64,000 nt of DNA from Paraburkholderia sp. Tr-20389 (GCF_017104565.1 NZ_JAAGPD010000033.1:62001-126000), one strand, 5' to 3'. Shown: positions 16,738 to 26,189, counted from the first letter of the stretch. A program made the numbers and translations. Notes: generated from the sequence alone by a model not told the origin.

Positions 16738-19080
16738 ATGCTTTTCTCCCCGACGGAACAGACGTCCGACGCCGGATTTCGAAGCCGGTTTCACCGACGT
16801 TCGCTGGAACACCAGCGGCCCCTTTCTACCGTGACGATGGCGTTTACCGTCGTCGCCTTCATCATCTTCGTGTGCGCCCGCAGCCTGGTCGCGGGACCGG
16901 CTGTGCCGCTCGTATGGCGGCTGTCGTGCGCAATCGTGCTTGCGCTGCTGGTCGCCGCCATTCCGTGGACGCGGCGTATCTGGGTCTTCGGCGGCATCGG
17001 CGTCGCGTACACGCTCGTGCTGCTGGCGGGGCTCGCGCTCAACGTCGCCGGACTCGACGAGCCGGTGTTATGGGCGCTGCCCGCGATGGTCGTGATCTCG
17101 GTCTGCGCCGCGCCGTTGTGGCTGACGCCCGCGCACTTCTGCATCGGCACAGCGCTGTTCTACGCGGCGGGCACGCCATTTCTGTTGAACCTGCCGCATC
17201 CGCGCGGCGACGTCAGTGTCGTGTGCTGGATGTGGGTGCTGATCGCGGTGTCGACGGCGGCCGTGTTTCACTTCGGCTTCTACTGGTTCCGGCGCAATCA
17301 TTTCCTGCTCGAAGACCGGCTCGCGCGCCTCGCCGCCACCGATCCCCTGACGGGCCTGCAGAACCGCCGCGCCTTTCTCGAGCAGGCGGCGTTGCGTTTG
17401 TCCTCACTGGACAGCGGCGCGAAGGCCAGCGCGATTTTTCTCGACATCGACTATTTCAAGTCGCTCAACGACCAGTTCGGGCATGCTGTCGGCGATCAGG
17501 CGCTGTCGGACGTGGCGCGCGTGTTGAAGGAGATGACGGCGGCGGGAGACCTCGTGAGCCGCATCGGCGGCGAGGAATTTGCGCTGCTGCACGACGCGGC
17601 GCTGCGTCCCGCCGCGCAACTCGCCGAAACGCTGCGTGCCGCGATCGGCCGCATCGCACGTCCCGATGGGCAACTGAGCGCGAGCTTCGGCGTCGCGGAG
17701 TATCGGCCGGGCGAAGGCGTGATGGCGCTGCTCGACCGCGCGGACGAAGCGCTGCTGCGCGCCAAGTATTCGGGCCGCAACCGCGTATGCGCAGAACGCG
17801 CGACCCTCGTGGACCCGGTGCGCCTCACCTGGACGCACGATGACGCAGACGGCACGGCATCGCAGCCGGTGCGTCAGCAATGGGACGATTTCTGGCTGAC
17901 CTCGCATTTCCAGCCGCTTTACAGCCTCTCGCATCAGAAACAGGTCGGCTTCGAGGCGCTGTTGCGCGGCGAGCGCGAGGACGGGGGGCAAGTGCCGCCC
18001 GCCGTGCTGTTTTCGCCGAAGCCGTTCAGCGATCAGGGCGAACTCGACCGCGTGAGCCACGCGTTGCATCTCGGCAACGCGCGCCGTCTGATTCCCGACG
18101 ATGCATGGGTGTTCCTGAACATTCTGCCTTCGACGTTCGTCGCCGACGGCTATCCCGACCAGTTGGCGCAGATCGCGCGCTCAGCAGGAATTTCAGCGGG
18201 GCGCGTGGTGCTCGAACTGCTGGAGTCGCACGGCGGCAGCGTCGACGAGATGTCGCGCGCGGCGAGCCAGTATCGCGACCACGGCTTCCTGATCGCCGTC
18301 GACGATTTCGGCGCGGGGCATTCGAATCTCGACCGTCTGCTGCGCATCCGGCCCGATCTGGTCAAGCTGGACGGCGAGCTGATTCGCGCGAAAAGTCACG
18401 GCGCGGACCAGCCGATTCTGCCGAAGCTGGTATCGCTGCTGCATCAGGCGGGCATGCTGGTCGTCGTGGAAGGCGTCGAGACGACGGAGCAGTTGATCCT
18501 CGCGGTCGAATCGAACGTCGATTTCGCGCAGGGCTTCTTGCTGGGCCGCCCGTCGCCGTCCATCACGCCGCCCGATGCCGTGCACCGGCGCATCGATCAT
18601 GCGTTCGATGTGATCGCGGAAGGGCGCGCGCATCAGCACGCATTGTTCGAATCGGAAGTGCGGCCCTACCGGCAGGCGCTCGATGCGGGTGTCGATGCAT
18701 GGCTCAAGGGCACGCCCCTCAACGACGCGTTCTACGATCTCGCGCAACTGGAACTCTGCATCAGCTGTTTCGTGCTCGACGATACGGGCCGGCAGATCGG
18801 GCACGAGTTGCCTGGCAAGGCGTCGGCGATCGACGGTGGATCGTTGCATCCCGTCGCGAATCCGCGCGATGCGCGTTGGGATCATCGGCCGTATTTCCGC
18901 AACGCCGTGCTGAAGCCGGGCGTACCGGTCACAAGCAGCCCGTATCTGTCGCTCGCGAGCGGCAGACCGTGCATCGCGGTGACGGTCGCGTTGCAGTCGG
19001 AGGCCGGGCGCTGCGTGGTCGGCGCGGAACTGGACTGGTCGCTGCACAGGCTGCCCTGGCCGACGGCCGAGCATTGGTGA
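16738..19080 (+). CDS. Membrane GGDEF-EAL protein with C-terminal sensor-like domain
   Basis: 780-residue c-di-GMP enzyme. About six membrane helices occupy residues 33-190. The GGDEF domain follows, with active-site GGEEF at 277-281; the inhibitory site normally RxxD reads AAGD, so product inhibition is probably lost. The EAL domain has EALLR (406-410), LNILPS, ELLES, VDDFGAGHSN and VVEGVETTEQ (catalytic-loop Glu near 578), all residues expected of an active phosphodiesterase. The last 140 residues contain RPYFRNAVLKPG, SSPYLSLASGRP and VVGAELDW, which resemble a Cache/PDC sensor fold, placed unusually at the C-terminus after EAL and therefore probably cytoplasmic. No obvious partner gene is adjacent. 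Confidence 0.9.
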   Translation: MLFSPTEQTSDAGFRSRFHRRSLEHQRPLSTVTMAFTVVAFIIFVCARSLVAGPAVPLVWRLSCAIVLALLVAAIPWTRRIWVFGGIGVAYTLVLLAGLALNVAGLDEPVLWALPAMVVISVCAAPLWLTPAHFCIGTALFYAAGTPFLLNLPHPRGDVSVVCWMWVLIAVSTAAVFHFGFYWFRRNHFLLEDRLARLAATDPLTGLQNRRAFLEQAALRLSSLDSGAKASAIFLDIDYFKSLNDQFGHAVGDQALSDVARVLKEMTAAGDLVSRIGGEEFALLHDAALRPAAQLAETLRAAIGRIARPDGQLSASFGVAEYRPGEGVMALLDRADEALLRAKYSGRNRVCAERATLVDPVRLTWTHDDADGTASQPVRQQWDDFWLTSHFQPLYSLSHQKQVGFEALLRGEREDGGQVPPAVLFSPKPFSDQGELDRVSHALHLGNARRLIPDDAWVFLNILPSTFVADGYPDQLAQIARSAGISAGRVVLELLESHGGSVDEMSRAASQYRDHGFLIAVDDFGAGHSNLDRLLRIRPDLVKLDGELIRAKSHGADQPILPKLVSLLHQAGMLVVVEGVETTEQLILAVESNVDFAQGFLLGRPSPSITPPDAVHRRIDHAFDVIAEGRAHQHALFESEVRPYRQALDAGVDAWLKGTPLNDAFYDLAQLELCISCFVLDDTGRQIGHELPGKASAIDGGSLHPVANPRDARWDHRPYFRNAVLKPGVPVTSSPYLSLASGRPCIAVTVALQSEAGRCVVGAELDWSLHRLPWPTAEHW

Positions 19081-19110
19081 CGCGGCGCGCGTCGAAACGC
19101 TGAAACCGCG

Positions 19111-20169
19111 TCAGCGCAGGCGGGCGAGCAGCTCGCAGGCCTGCTCGTGAAGATCGGCATCCGTGGGCCGCAGCGCGAAACGCGTCGACTCGGGCAGCTT
19201 GGCAAAATTCTTGCCCGAGCTGCGCGCATACGCAGGGTCATAGTGCAGATCGATCAACTGCTCGAAGAGTTCGACGCGGCGGTCTTCGTCGATCAACTTG
19301 TGCCATTCGCCGATGCGCGCACGGCCGTGCAATTCGACGAGCCGCGCGAGCTGCGACTTGAAGAGCGCGCGGTTGTCGAACAGATGCGCGTAGTCCTGCA
19401 ACAACAGACGGATGCGCTCGTCGCGTTCCGTTTCGACCCGGATGCAGGTGCCGCGATGGATCTGCTCCGTTAATGACACGGGCAGCGCGATCGCACCGAT
19501 GCGGCGGCTTTCCGCTTCGACGAATACCGGCTGTTCCGCGTCGAAGCGGCGCATGGCACCGATGAGCGCGGTGTCGAACGCTTTCTGCGAAGGCTGCACC
19601 TCGTTGGGCAGCGTGCCGAGAATCGAGCCGCGATGCGCGGCGAGCGCTTCGAGATCGAGCGTTTGCGCGTCGGCGCCCGCCAGTGCGTTCAGGAGCCGCG
19701 TCTTGCCGCTGCCCGTGTGGCCCGCGAGCACGATGTAACGGAATTGCTGCGGCAGTGTATCGAGCAGTTCGACCACGCTGCGGCGATAGGTCTTGTAGCC
19801 GCCGTCCAGTTGCCGGGCGCGCCAGCCGATCAGGTTGAACCACGTCGTCATCGATCCCGAGCGCTTGCCGCCGCGCCAGCAATAGACGAGCGGCCGCCAG
19901 TTGCGCGGACGATCCGCGAAGGTCGTTTCAAGGTGCGCGGCAATGTTGCGCGACACCATCGCGGCACCTTGCCGGGTGGCTTCGAACGGCGACACCTGCT
20001 TGTACATCGTGCCGATGATCACGCGTTCTTCGTTGGACAATACGGGCGCGTTGATTGCGCCGGGAATATGGTCTTCGGCGAATTCGAGCGGTGTGCGGAC
20101 GTCGACGATTTCATCGAATTCCGCGATCTGGTCGAGCGGGACGAGAAGCGATTTCAAGGGCGGGAGCAA
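19111..20169 (-). CDS. mnmH: tRNA 2-selenouridine synthase (SelU/MnmH)
   Basis: 352-residue enzyme that converts 2-thiouridine at the tRNA wobble position to 2-selenouridine, through a geranylated intermediate, using selenophosphate. The N-terminal rhodanese domain carries the catalytic Cys97 in YCWRGGKRSGSM, at the same position as in the E. coli enzyme. The C-terminal P-loop domain carries GHTGSGKT at 150-157. Length is normal. Selenophosphate synthase (selD) is not in the window, so selenium supply must come from elsewhere in the genome. It is divergent from the CBS protein gene with 233 bases between the starts. Confidence 0.94.
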   Translation of the reverse strand: MLPPLKSLLVPLDQIAEFDEIVDVRTPLEFAEDHIPGAINAPVLSNEERVIIGTMYKQVSPFEATRQGAAMVSRNIAAHLETTFADRPRNWRPLVYCWRGGKRSGSMTTWFNLIGWRARQLDGGYKTYRRSVVELLDTLPQQFRYIVLAGHTGSGKTRLLNALAGADAQTLDLEALAAHRGSILGTLPNEVQPSQKAFDTALIGAMRRFDAEQPVFVEAESRRIGAIALPVSLTEQIHRGTCIRVETERDERIRLLLQDYAHLFDNRALFKSQLARLVELHGRARIGEWHKLIDEDRRVELFEQLIDLHYDPAYARSSGKNFAKLPESTRFALRPTDADLHEQACELLARLR

Positions 20170-20402
20170 GAAGCGGTCGCGACGCGACGTAATATTGAAT
20201 TATCGCATGCCGGGGTGTGCTTTCCCGTCCGCCCCCGCGACGGGCTGTCGCGAGCAAATAGCTCACGTTATGATGTAAAGTGACGGAAAGCGATGTAAGC
20301 CGCCGACGTGCTCCGCGCTACGGCAGCGGAGCGGGAACCACGGGTGCGCATCGCCGGAATAAGTGCTTCATGCACGGTCGACCGTCACCGCGGAGGCGCA
20401 AC

Positions 20403-21020
20403 ATGTCGATTTCGTCGGTATTGCAATGGTGTTTCGGAGCCCAGCCGCATCATGTCGGACCGGACCACGGCCACAGCGAAAGCAATGACGGCCCGGACGA
20501 CGATGCACCCCGCTCGCCGGCGCCGCACGACGAACGGCGGGCAGTGCTCGGCGAACTGCATCGGCAGGCCTATCTGCACGAACTGCTGCGTCTCACCTGC
20601 GCCGATGTGATGCGCACGCCGCCCGTTACAGTCTCTGTCGACGAAACCATCGGCAGCGCGTTGAAAACGCTCGACGCTCACCATATCAAGCTGCTGCCCG
20701 TGGTCGATGCGCAAGGGCGGCTCAAAGGCGTCGTGACACATGTCGATCTGCAGCCGCTCGACGAAGTGCTGCCGTTTCTCAAGCTGGCTTCCGACACGAC
20801 TGCGCCCGAAAGCGAACGGCGCGAATGGCCGGTCACGACCGTGATGTCGGCCCATGTCCAGTATGTCGACCTGCTCACGCCGCTCACGGAAGTCATTCCG
20901 CTCTTCACGAGGAACGGACATCATCATTTGCCCGTGGTGGAAGAGGGCGGACGCGTGGTCGGCATGCTGACTCAGGCCGACATCCTGAAGCTCATGTGCG
21001 GCCGTCCCGGCGGCTTTTGA
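20403..21020 (+). CDS. Tandem CBS-domain protein
   Basis: 205 residues with two CBS motifs forming one Bateman module, the kind that senses adenine nucleotides. The first CBS starts at CADVMRTPPVTVSVDETIGSAL and the second at VTTVMSAHVQYVDLLTPLTEVIPLF. The N-terminus contains a His/Asp-rich stretch (about 10-40). CBS-only proteins of this kind often derive from HPP-family membrane proteins; the sequence HHIKLLPVVD and HHHLPVVEEGG fits that group, but the membrane part is absent. ATG at 20403 follows GGAGG by 6 bases. It is convergent with cobA (5 bases between). Confidence 0.85.
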   Translation: MSISSVLQWCFGAQPHHVGPDHGHSESNDGPDDDAPRSPAPHDERRAVLGELHRQAYLHELLRLTCADVMRTPPVTVSVDETIGSALKTLDAHHIKLLPVVDAQGRLKGVVTHVDLQPLDEVLPFLKLASDTTAPESERREWPVTTVMSAHVQYVDLLTPLTEVIPLFTRNGHHHLPVVEEGGRVVGMLTQADILKLMCGRPGGF

Positions 21021-21025
21021 GCGGA

Positions 21026-21790
21026 TCAGGCGCTCAGCCGCTGCATCATCGGTTCGCTGTGCGCGGACACTTGCGCCATCGCCTCGCCGATCGCGCCGCC
21101 GATCAGGATCACGGCCGGGCTCGCTACCTGTTGCGCCGCCGCGCACGCGGCGATGTCGCCGAGCGTCGCACACACCCGTTTTTCACGTGACGTACCCGCC
21201 CACTGCACGACGGCAGCGGGCGTATCGGGCGCGAGCGTCCTGGTCAATGCTTCGCTGATGCTGTCGATACGGCTCGCGCCCATGTAGATCGCGAGCGTCA
21301 TGCCCGTGGCCGCGAGCGTTGCCCAGTCGGGCTCGGTGTTGTCGCGCAGATGCGCCGTCACGAAGATCACGCCCTGGCAATGATCGCGATGCGTGAGCGA
21401 TACGCCGAGCCCCGCCGCCGCCGCAAAGCCGGATGAAATGCCGTTGACGATCTCGACCTCGATGCCCGCGTGCCGCAGGTCCGCGATTTCTTCGCCGGCG
21501 CGGCCGAACAGCAGCGCATCGCCGCCCTTGATGCGCACGACGTGCTTGCCTTGCAGCGCATAGCGGCGCATCAGGCGCTGGATGAATGCCTGCGGCGTGG
21601 ACTTGCAGCCGCCGCGCTTGCCGACCTTGACGACGCGCGCATGCGTGGACTTCAGCGTCGTGATCTCGTCGTTCACGAGGTCGTCGATCAGCAGCACGTC
21701 GCCTGCCGCGATGGCCTTCGCTGCCTTGAAGGTCAGCAGATCGAGATCGCCAGGCCCTGCGCTGACGAGTGTGACTTTGCCCGTGTTCAT
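21026..21790 (-). CDS. cobA: Uroporphyrinogen-III C-methyltransferase (SUMT)
   Basis: 254-residue enzyme transferring two methyl groups from SAM to uroporphyrinogen III to make precorrin-2, the branch point to siroheme and cobalamin. Motifs are VSAGPGDLDLLT, VGKRGG, VVRIKGGDALLFGRAGEE and VNGISSG, all diagnostic of SUMT. It is the stand-alone form without the CysG dehydrogenase domain. The start at 21790 is chosen because GGAG lies 6 bases upstream; an in-frame ATG at 21802 would put that site inside the gene. No nitrite or sulfite reductase genes are adjacent, so the pathway it serves is not evident. Confidence 0.93.
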   Translation of the reverse strand: MNTGKVTLVSAGPGDLDLLTFKAAKAIAAGDVLLIDDLVNDEITTLKSTHARVVKVGKRGGCKSTPQAFIQRLMRRYALQGKHVVRIKGGDALLFGRAGEEIADLRHAGIEVEIVNGISSGFAAAAGLGVSLTHRDHCQGVIFVTAHLRDNTEPDWATLAATGMTLAIYMGASRIDSISEALTRTLAPDTPAAVVQWAGTSREKRVCATLGDIAACAAAQQVASPAVILIGGAIGEAMAQVSAHSEPMMQRLSA

Positions 21791-22186
21791 CGTTTTCTCC
21801 ATCGCGTGATTCGTCGATTTCTGTCCGCCAACGCAAAACGGCGTCCCGCCCGTGCATGCACGAAGGGGACGCCGCTGTCCTGACCAATGCTATGTGTTTC
21901 CATATCGGGCGCGTTGCTACGCGCCCGCTTGCGATTCGATGCCGACGCCTTTGCCGGCGCAGCAATTAACGCAAGAACGGGGCCAATGCATATGCGCGTT
22001 GTAAACGCCGTGCTCCCGATTGGTACCTCTTCCGTACGGCGCCGAACTGCACTCGCGCTGTGCGGCAGCGCACCACGAGCGTGCCCTGGGCATCACGCCG
22101 GATCATTCACACAAAATCGACATTTGCACATAGCGCTCAGACGATATTGCGGTTCCCGCAATCCGGAACATTCACGGTACCGCACG
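21791..22186. other. Divergent intergenic region cobA / methyltransferase
   Basis: About 395 bases between two divergent starts. It must hold both promoters, but no clear -35/-10 pair, riboswitch core or large repeat could be recognised. GC-rich in its first half and more mixed near 22100-22180. Confidence 0.5.
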
Positions 22187-23770
22187 ATGGACGTCAACAA
22201 GCAAACGAACGAGATCCAACAGAACTACGACGATTTCCCTTACTTCTCGTTCCCGTACGAGCAGTCTGCTCCCGAACACCTCGCCGCCGTCGCGCATGTG
22301 TTCGGTTTGTCCGCGCCGGACACGAGCACGGCCCGCGTGCTCGAACTGGGCTGCGCGGCAGGCGGCAATCTGATTGCGTTCGCCGTGCGCAACCCGGAGG
22401 GGCGAGCGATCGGTGTGGATCTCTCCGGTGTACAGGTGCAGGAAGGGCGCAAGCGCGTGAAGCGGTTGAAGCTGAAGAATGTCGAACTGCGTCAGCAGGA
22501 CCTCACGACGCTCGGCGAAGTGGACGGCAAGTTCGACTACATCATCTGTCACGGCGTTTACAGCTGGGTGCCGCCCGATGTGCAGCAGGCGATCCTGCGT
22601 GTTTGCCGCGAGAATCTGTCGGCGGATGGCATCGCGTATATCGGGTACAACACGTACCCGGGATGGAAGTCGCGCGAGATTGTCCGTGACGCGATGCTGT
22701 TGCGGGCGCGCGGACTGACGGGCGGCCGCGAGCGGCTCGCGTATGGCCGCGGCATGATCGACTTTCTACGCGAGCATGCGAGCAAGGACAGCCTGCTGGC
22801 ACGCGCGGTCGAGCGGGATCACGCGCTGATCGGCAACGGCGATACGGGCACATCCGCGTATGTTTCGCACGATTATCTGGCGCCTTCCAATACACCGTGC
22901 TATCTGCAGGACTTTGCGAATCGTGCCGGCGAACACGGGCTCGCGTATCTCGGCGATGCGAATCTGCCTTCGATGTTCGCGCTCAACTACGGTGCCGAAA
23001 TCGGCCGCCTGCTGATCGAGGAGTGCGGGCACAGCCAGGTGGCGGTCGAACAGTATCTGGATTTCGTCAGCGACCGGTCGTTCCGCACCTCCTTGCTCGT
23101 GCACAAGGAACGCGCGGACGCTATCGAATATCACGTCGGGCACGAGCGCCTGCGCGCATTGCATGTCGCGGCATCGCTGATGTGCGCGAACGGCGAGGTT
23201 CGTCTCGACGAATCGCCGCAACAGTTCATCGCGGACAACGGCAGTTCGGTCGTGTTCAACGATGCCGTCGCCAAGGCGGCCACCGTTGCGCTGGGCGACA
23301 CATGGCCGTTCACGCTGAGCTTCGATGAGCTGAAACGCGAGGTGCTCGCGCGCATGAACATTGCCGAAGCGCTCGACGAAGCCGGCCTCGATTCGCGGCT
23401 CGAACTGTTTCTCAACGCACTGGTGGTGCGCGGACTGGGCCGTTTCCGGCTCCAGCCGGTGATGCGCGGCGCGGCCAATCCGAGCCTGCATCCGGCCGTG
23501 CGCGCGTATCCAGCGTCGCTGCCCGAAGGCCAGCTCGCGCACACGGTCAACGCGTGGCATCAGCCCGTGCAGCTCGACGCAGCGGCGCAGTTTCTTCTGC
23601 GCCTTATCGACGGTAGCCGTACGCGGAAGGAGCTGCTTGGCATGCTGTCGAAAGCGGTGCAGGACGGCGAGTTGCTGGTGTCGCTGCCGACGGTCGAAGG
23701 CGGCGAAGCGGACCCGCGTGCTGTCTTCGAACTCAAGCTGGAGCAGGTGCTGGAACAGCTGTGTGCGTGA
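22187..23770 (+). CDS. SAM-dependent methyltransferase with regulatory domain
   Basis: 527 residues. The N-terminal class I methyltransferase domain has motif I VLELGCAAGGNLIAF near residue 47, followed by AIGVDLSGVQVQEG and HGVYSWVPPD. The middle part (about 215-305), with LAPSNTPCYLQDFANRAGEHGLAYLGDANLPSMF, is the methyltransferase regulatory domain found in bacterial protein-lysine methyltransferase-like enzymes. The C-terminal part is a winged-helix-like region. ATG at 22187 follows a weak ribosome-binding site. It lies 114 bases before the SMP-30 gene on the same strand, but a functional link is not obvious. Rickettsial relatives methylate outer-membrane proteins; the target here is unknown. 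Confidence 0.85.
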   Translation: MDVNKQTNEIQQNYDDFPYFSFPYEQSAPEHLAAVAHVFGLSAPDTSTARVLELGCAAGGNLIAFAVRNPEGRAIGVDLSGVQVQEGRKRVKRLKLKNVELRQQDLTTLGEVDGKFDYIICHGVYSWVPPDVQQAILRVCRENLSADGIAYIGYNTYPGWKSREIVRDAMLLRARGLTGGRERLAYGRGMIDFLREHASKDSLLARAVERDHALIGNGDTGTSAYVSHDYLAPSNTPCYLQDFANRAGEHGLAYLGDANLPSMFALNYGAEIGRLLIEECGHSQVAVEQYLDFVSDRSFRTSLLVHKERADAIEYHVGHERLRALHVAASLMCANGEVRLDESPQQFIADNGSSVVFNDAVAKAATVALGDTWPFTLSFDELKREVLARMNIAEALDEAGLDSRLELFLNALVVRGLGRFRLQPVMRGAANPSLHPAVRAYPASLPEGQLAHTVNAWHQPVQLDAAAQFLLRLIDGSRTRKELLGMLSKAVQDGELLVSLPTVEGGEADPRAVFELKLEQVLEQLCA

Positions 23771-23884
23771 TCGCGTTGCTCGAGGCGGCCGCGAGCCGCG
23801 AACTCTGAGCGCACGCGAATGTCTGCTACTGTTTCGAGGGGCGCGCCCGCGCCCTTTGCGCAGCCAGCCGAGAGGACAGTCATC

Positions 23885-24775
23885 ATGCAGACATTGGAGT
23901 GTGTGTTGCCCGCCGCCGCCGCGCTCGGCGAGTGCCCGCGCTGGGACGAGCGCCGCGCGAAGCTGTGGTGGGTCGATATCCAGGCGCCCGCGCTGCACGG
24001 TTTCGATCCGAAGACGGGGCAGGATACGGTGCTGCCGATGCCCGAGAACATCGGCTGCTTTTCGCTGACAGAGGACGACGGTTTCATTGCCGGCATGCGA
24101 ACGGGCATCTTTCTGCTCGACGCGAAAGGGCAGGTCGTGCGCAAGCTGTGCGCAAACCCGGAGAACCCGGCGACGAGCCGCTTCAACGATGGCCGTTGCG
24201 ACGCGCACGGCCGCTTCTGGCTCGGCACGCTCGACGAGCCGAAAGCGGGCAACGCGGCATCGCTCTATTGCTATGGAAACGGCGTGTTGACGAAGGTCGA
24301 CGCGGGGCTGCTTACGTCGAACGGCATGGCGTTCAGCCCCGACTACCGCTGGTGCTATCACTCGGATACGCCGCGCTTCACCATCTACCGCCATCCGTAC
24401 GACGTCGACAGTGGCGAGGTCGGGCCGCGCGAAGAGTGGGTGAAATTCGAACCGACGTCGACGGATCGCGGGCGTCCCGATGGCGCCTCGGTGGATAGCG
24501 AAGGGTTTTACTGGGCGGCGCTGTATGAGGGCGGGCGCGTCGTGCGGATATCGCCCGAAGGCAAGGTGGTCGAAACGCATGCGCTGGCCGCGCGCTGTCC
24601 GACCATGTGCGCGTTCGGCGGCGATGATCTGAAAACGCTCTATGTGACGACGGCGCGCAAGGGGCGTCCTGCTGAAGAGATCGAACAATACCCACAGTCA
24701 GGTGGGGTGTTTGCGATGCGCGTGTCGGTGCCGGGGCTGATCGAAAAACGCAGCGCGTTGCGCGTGACGGATTGA
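23885..24775 (+). CDS. SMP-30/gluconolactonase family sugar lactonase
   Basis: 296-residue six-bladed beta-propeller metal enzyme hydrolysing aldonolactones. The divalent-metal ligands expected for the family are visible: Glu in LGECPRWD near residue 15, Asn in SNGMAFSPD and Asp in GRPDGASVD. The start at 23885 follows GAGAGGACAG. The next gene, 41 bases downstream, is an XylX-like dehydratase of the fumarylacetoacetate hydrolase family. Together they suit the non-phosphorylating pentose oxidation route, in which a sugar lactone is opened and the aldonate is dehydrated twice. The actual sugar (xylose, arabinose or another) cannot be read from sequence. Confidence 0.9.
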   Translation: MQTLECVLPAAAALGECPRWDERRAKLWWVDIQAPALHGFDPKTGQDTVLPMPENIGCFSLTEDDGFIAGMRTGIFLLDAKGQVVRKLCANPENPATSRFNDGRCDAHGRFWLGTLDEPKAGNAASLYCYGNGVLTKVDAGLLTSNGMAFSPDYRWCYHSDTPRFTIYRHPYDVDSGEVGPREEWVKFEPTSTDRGRPDGASVDSEGFYWAALYEGGRVVRISPEGKVVETHALAARCPTMCAFGGDDLKTLYVTTARKGRPAEEIEQYPQSGGVFAMRVSVPGLIEKRSALRVTD

Positions 24776-24816
24776 ATCGTGCAGGTACACCTCTAAAAAC
24801 ATTGGAGACACACTTC

Positions 24817-26007
24817 ATGACAGCATCGACTCAAGCGACCACAGCAAACTATCTTCCCGACGACCTGAACCGCGCGCTGCTGATCGGCCGCGTGTGGCGC
24901 AAGACGAGCGCTCATGAAGGACCGTGCGTCGTGGCCGTACGCAATGGCGACGTATACGACATCACGTCGAGCGCGCCGACCACGGCCGATCTGTTCGAAC
25001 GCGACGATGCCGTCGACGTCGCGCGCAACGCGCCGGGCGAGCGTCTTTGCAGCGCAGCCGAACTGATCGCGGCGAGCCTCGCGAATGACGGCTCGGCGAA
25101 TCTGCGCCTGCTCGCACCATGCGACGTTCAACCGATCAAGGCCTGTGGCGTCACGTTCGCCGTGAGCCTGATCGAGCGCGTGATCGAAGAGCAGGCGGGC
25201 GGTGATCCCGCGAAGGCCGAAGAAGTGCGGCAGACGATTGCATCGGTGATCGGCACGGATCTGTCGAAGGTCAAGCCCGGCTCGGACGCGGCGGCGCGTC
25301 TGAAAGCGGAACTCGAACGGCGCGGCGCGTGGTCGCAATACATGGAAGTGGGCATCGGCCCGGACGCGGAAGTGTTTTCGAAGTCACAGCCGATGTCGTC
25401 CGTGGGCTTCGGCGCCGACGTGGGCCTGCTCGCGGCGTCCACCTGGAACAATCCCGAGCCGGAAATCGTGCTGGCCGTCAACAGCAAGGCCGTGGTGGTG
25501 GGCGCGACCCTCGGTAACGACGTGAACCTGCGCGATATCGAAGGGCGTTCGGCGCTGCTGCTCGGCAAATGCAAGGACAACAACGGCTCGTGTTCGATCG
25601 GGCCGTTCGTGCGTCTGTTCGACGGCGACTTCACGCTGGATGCCGTGCGGCGCGCGAGCGTGTCGCTGCGTGTCGAAGGCGTCGACGACGGTTTCCTGCT
25701 CGAAGGCGTGAGCCATATGTCGGAGATCAGCCGCGATCCCGCCGATCTCGTCGCGCAAACATGCGGCAAACATCATCAGTATCCGGACGGCTTCATGCTG
25801 TTCCTTGGCACGATGTTCTCGCCGATCAAGGACCGCGATACGAAGGGCGGCGGCTTCACGCATCACCTCGGCGATATCGTCACGATTTCGACGCCGCAAC
25901 TCGGCGGGTTGCGCAACACCGTGCAGCTATGCACGGAGATCGCACCGTGGACGTTCGGCGTGCGTTCGCTATACGCGAATCTCGCAGCGCGTGGGCTGCT
26001 CGGCTGA
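24817..26007 (+). CDS. Fumarylacetoacetate hydrolase family protein, XylX-like 2-keto-3-deoxy-sugar acid dehydratase
   Basis: 396 residues. The C-terminal FAH fold shows the metal-binding motif in NNPEPEIVLAVNS and GNDVNLRDIEG, and the long N-terminal domain (YLPDDLNRALLIGRVW and SAPTTADLFE) matches the XylX/KdaD subgroup rather than true fumarylacetoacetase. That subgroup dehydrates 2-keto-3-deoxy-pentonate to 2-ketoglutarate semialdehyde. Linkage to a lactonase supports the assignment. ATG at 24817 follows TTGGAGACAC. No sugar dehydrogenase, aldonate dehydratase or transporter is adjacent, so the pathway is incomplete in this window. An inverted repeat follows the stop codon. Confidence 0.85.
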   Translation: MTASTQATTANYLPDDLNRALLIGRVWRKTSAHEGPCVVAVRNGDVYDITSSAPTTADLFERDDAVDVARNAPGERLCSAAELIAASLANDGSANLRLLAPCDVQPIKACGVTFAVSLIERVIEEQAGGDPAKAEEVRQTIASVIGTDLSKVKPGSDAAARLKAELERRGAWSQYMEVGIGPDAEVFSKSQPMSSVGFGADVGLLAASTWNNPEPEIVLAVNSKAVVVGATLGNDVNLRDIEGRSALLLGKCKDNNGSCSIGPFVRLFDGDFTLDAVRRASVSLRVEGVDDGFLLEGVSHMSEISRDPADLVAQTCGKHHQYPDGFMLFLGTMFSPIKDRDTKGGGFTHHLGDIVTISTPQLGGLRNTVQLCTEIAPWTFGVRSLYANLAARGLLG

Positions 26008-26048
26008 ATATTTTTCGCGGTTATAGATTCGCGCTTTGAATCGAAGAA

Positions 26049-26086
26049 AACGTTTGCGAATCGCGTTATCGACATTCGCAAACGTT
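26049..26086 (+). terminator. Perfect 13-bp inverted repeat after the FAH-family gene
   Basis: AACGTTTGCGAAT (26049-26061) and ATTCGCAAACGTT (26074-26086) form a perfect stem around a 12-base loop, 42 bases after the stop codon. No T tract follows (CAATTAATC), so it may be a weak or factor-assisted terminator, or an operator dyad. Confidence 0.5.
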
Positions 26087-26189
26087 CAATTAATCGGGAG
26101 CGCAAAATCACTTGTCGCGCCACGACTCTCTCCCCATTTATATTTCCACGCTAGAGCCTAAAGGCGGACAACTGGGCGTCGATATACAC

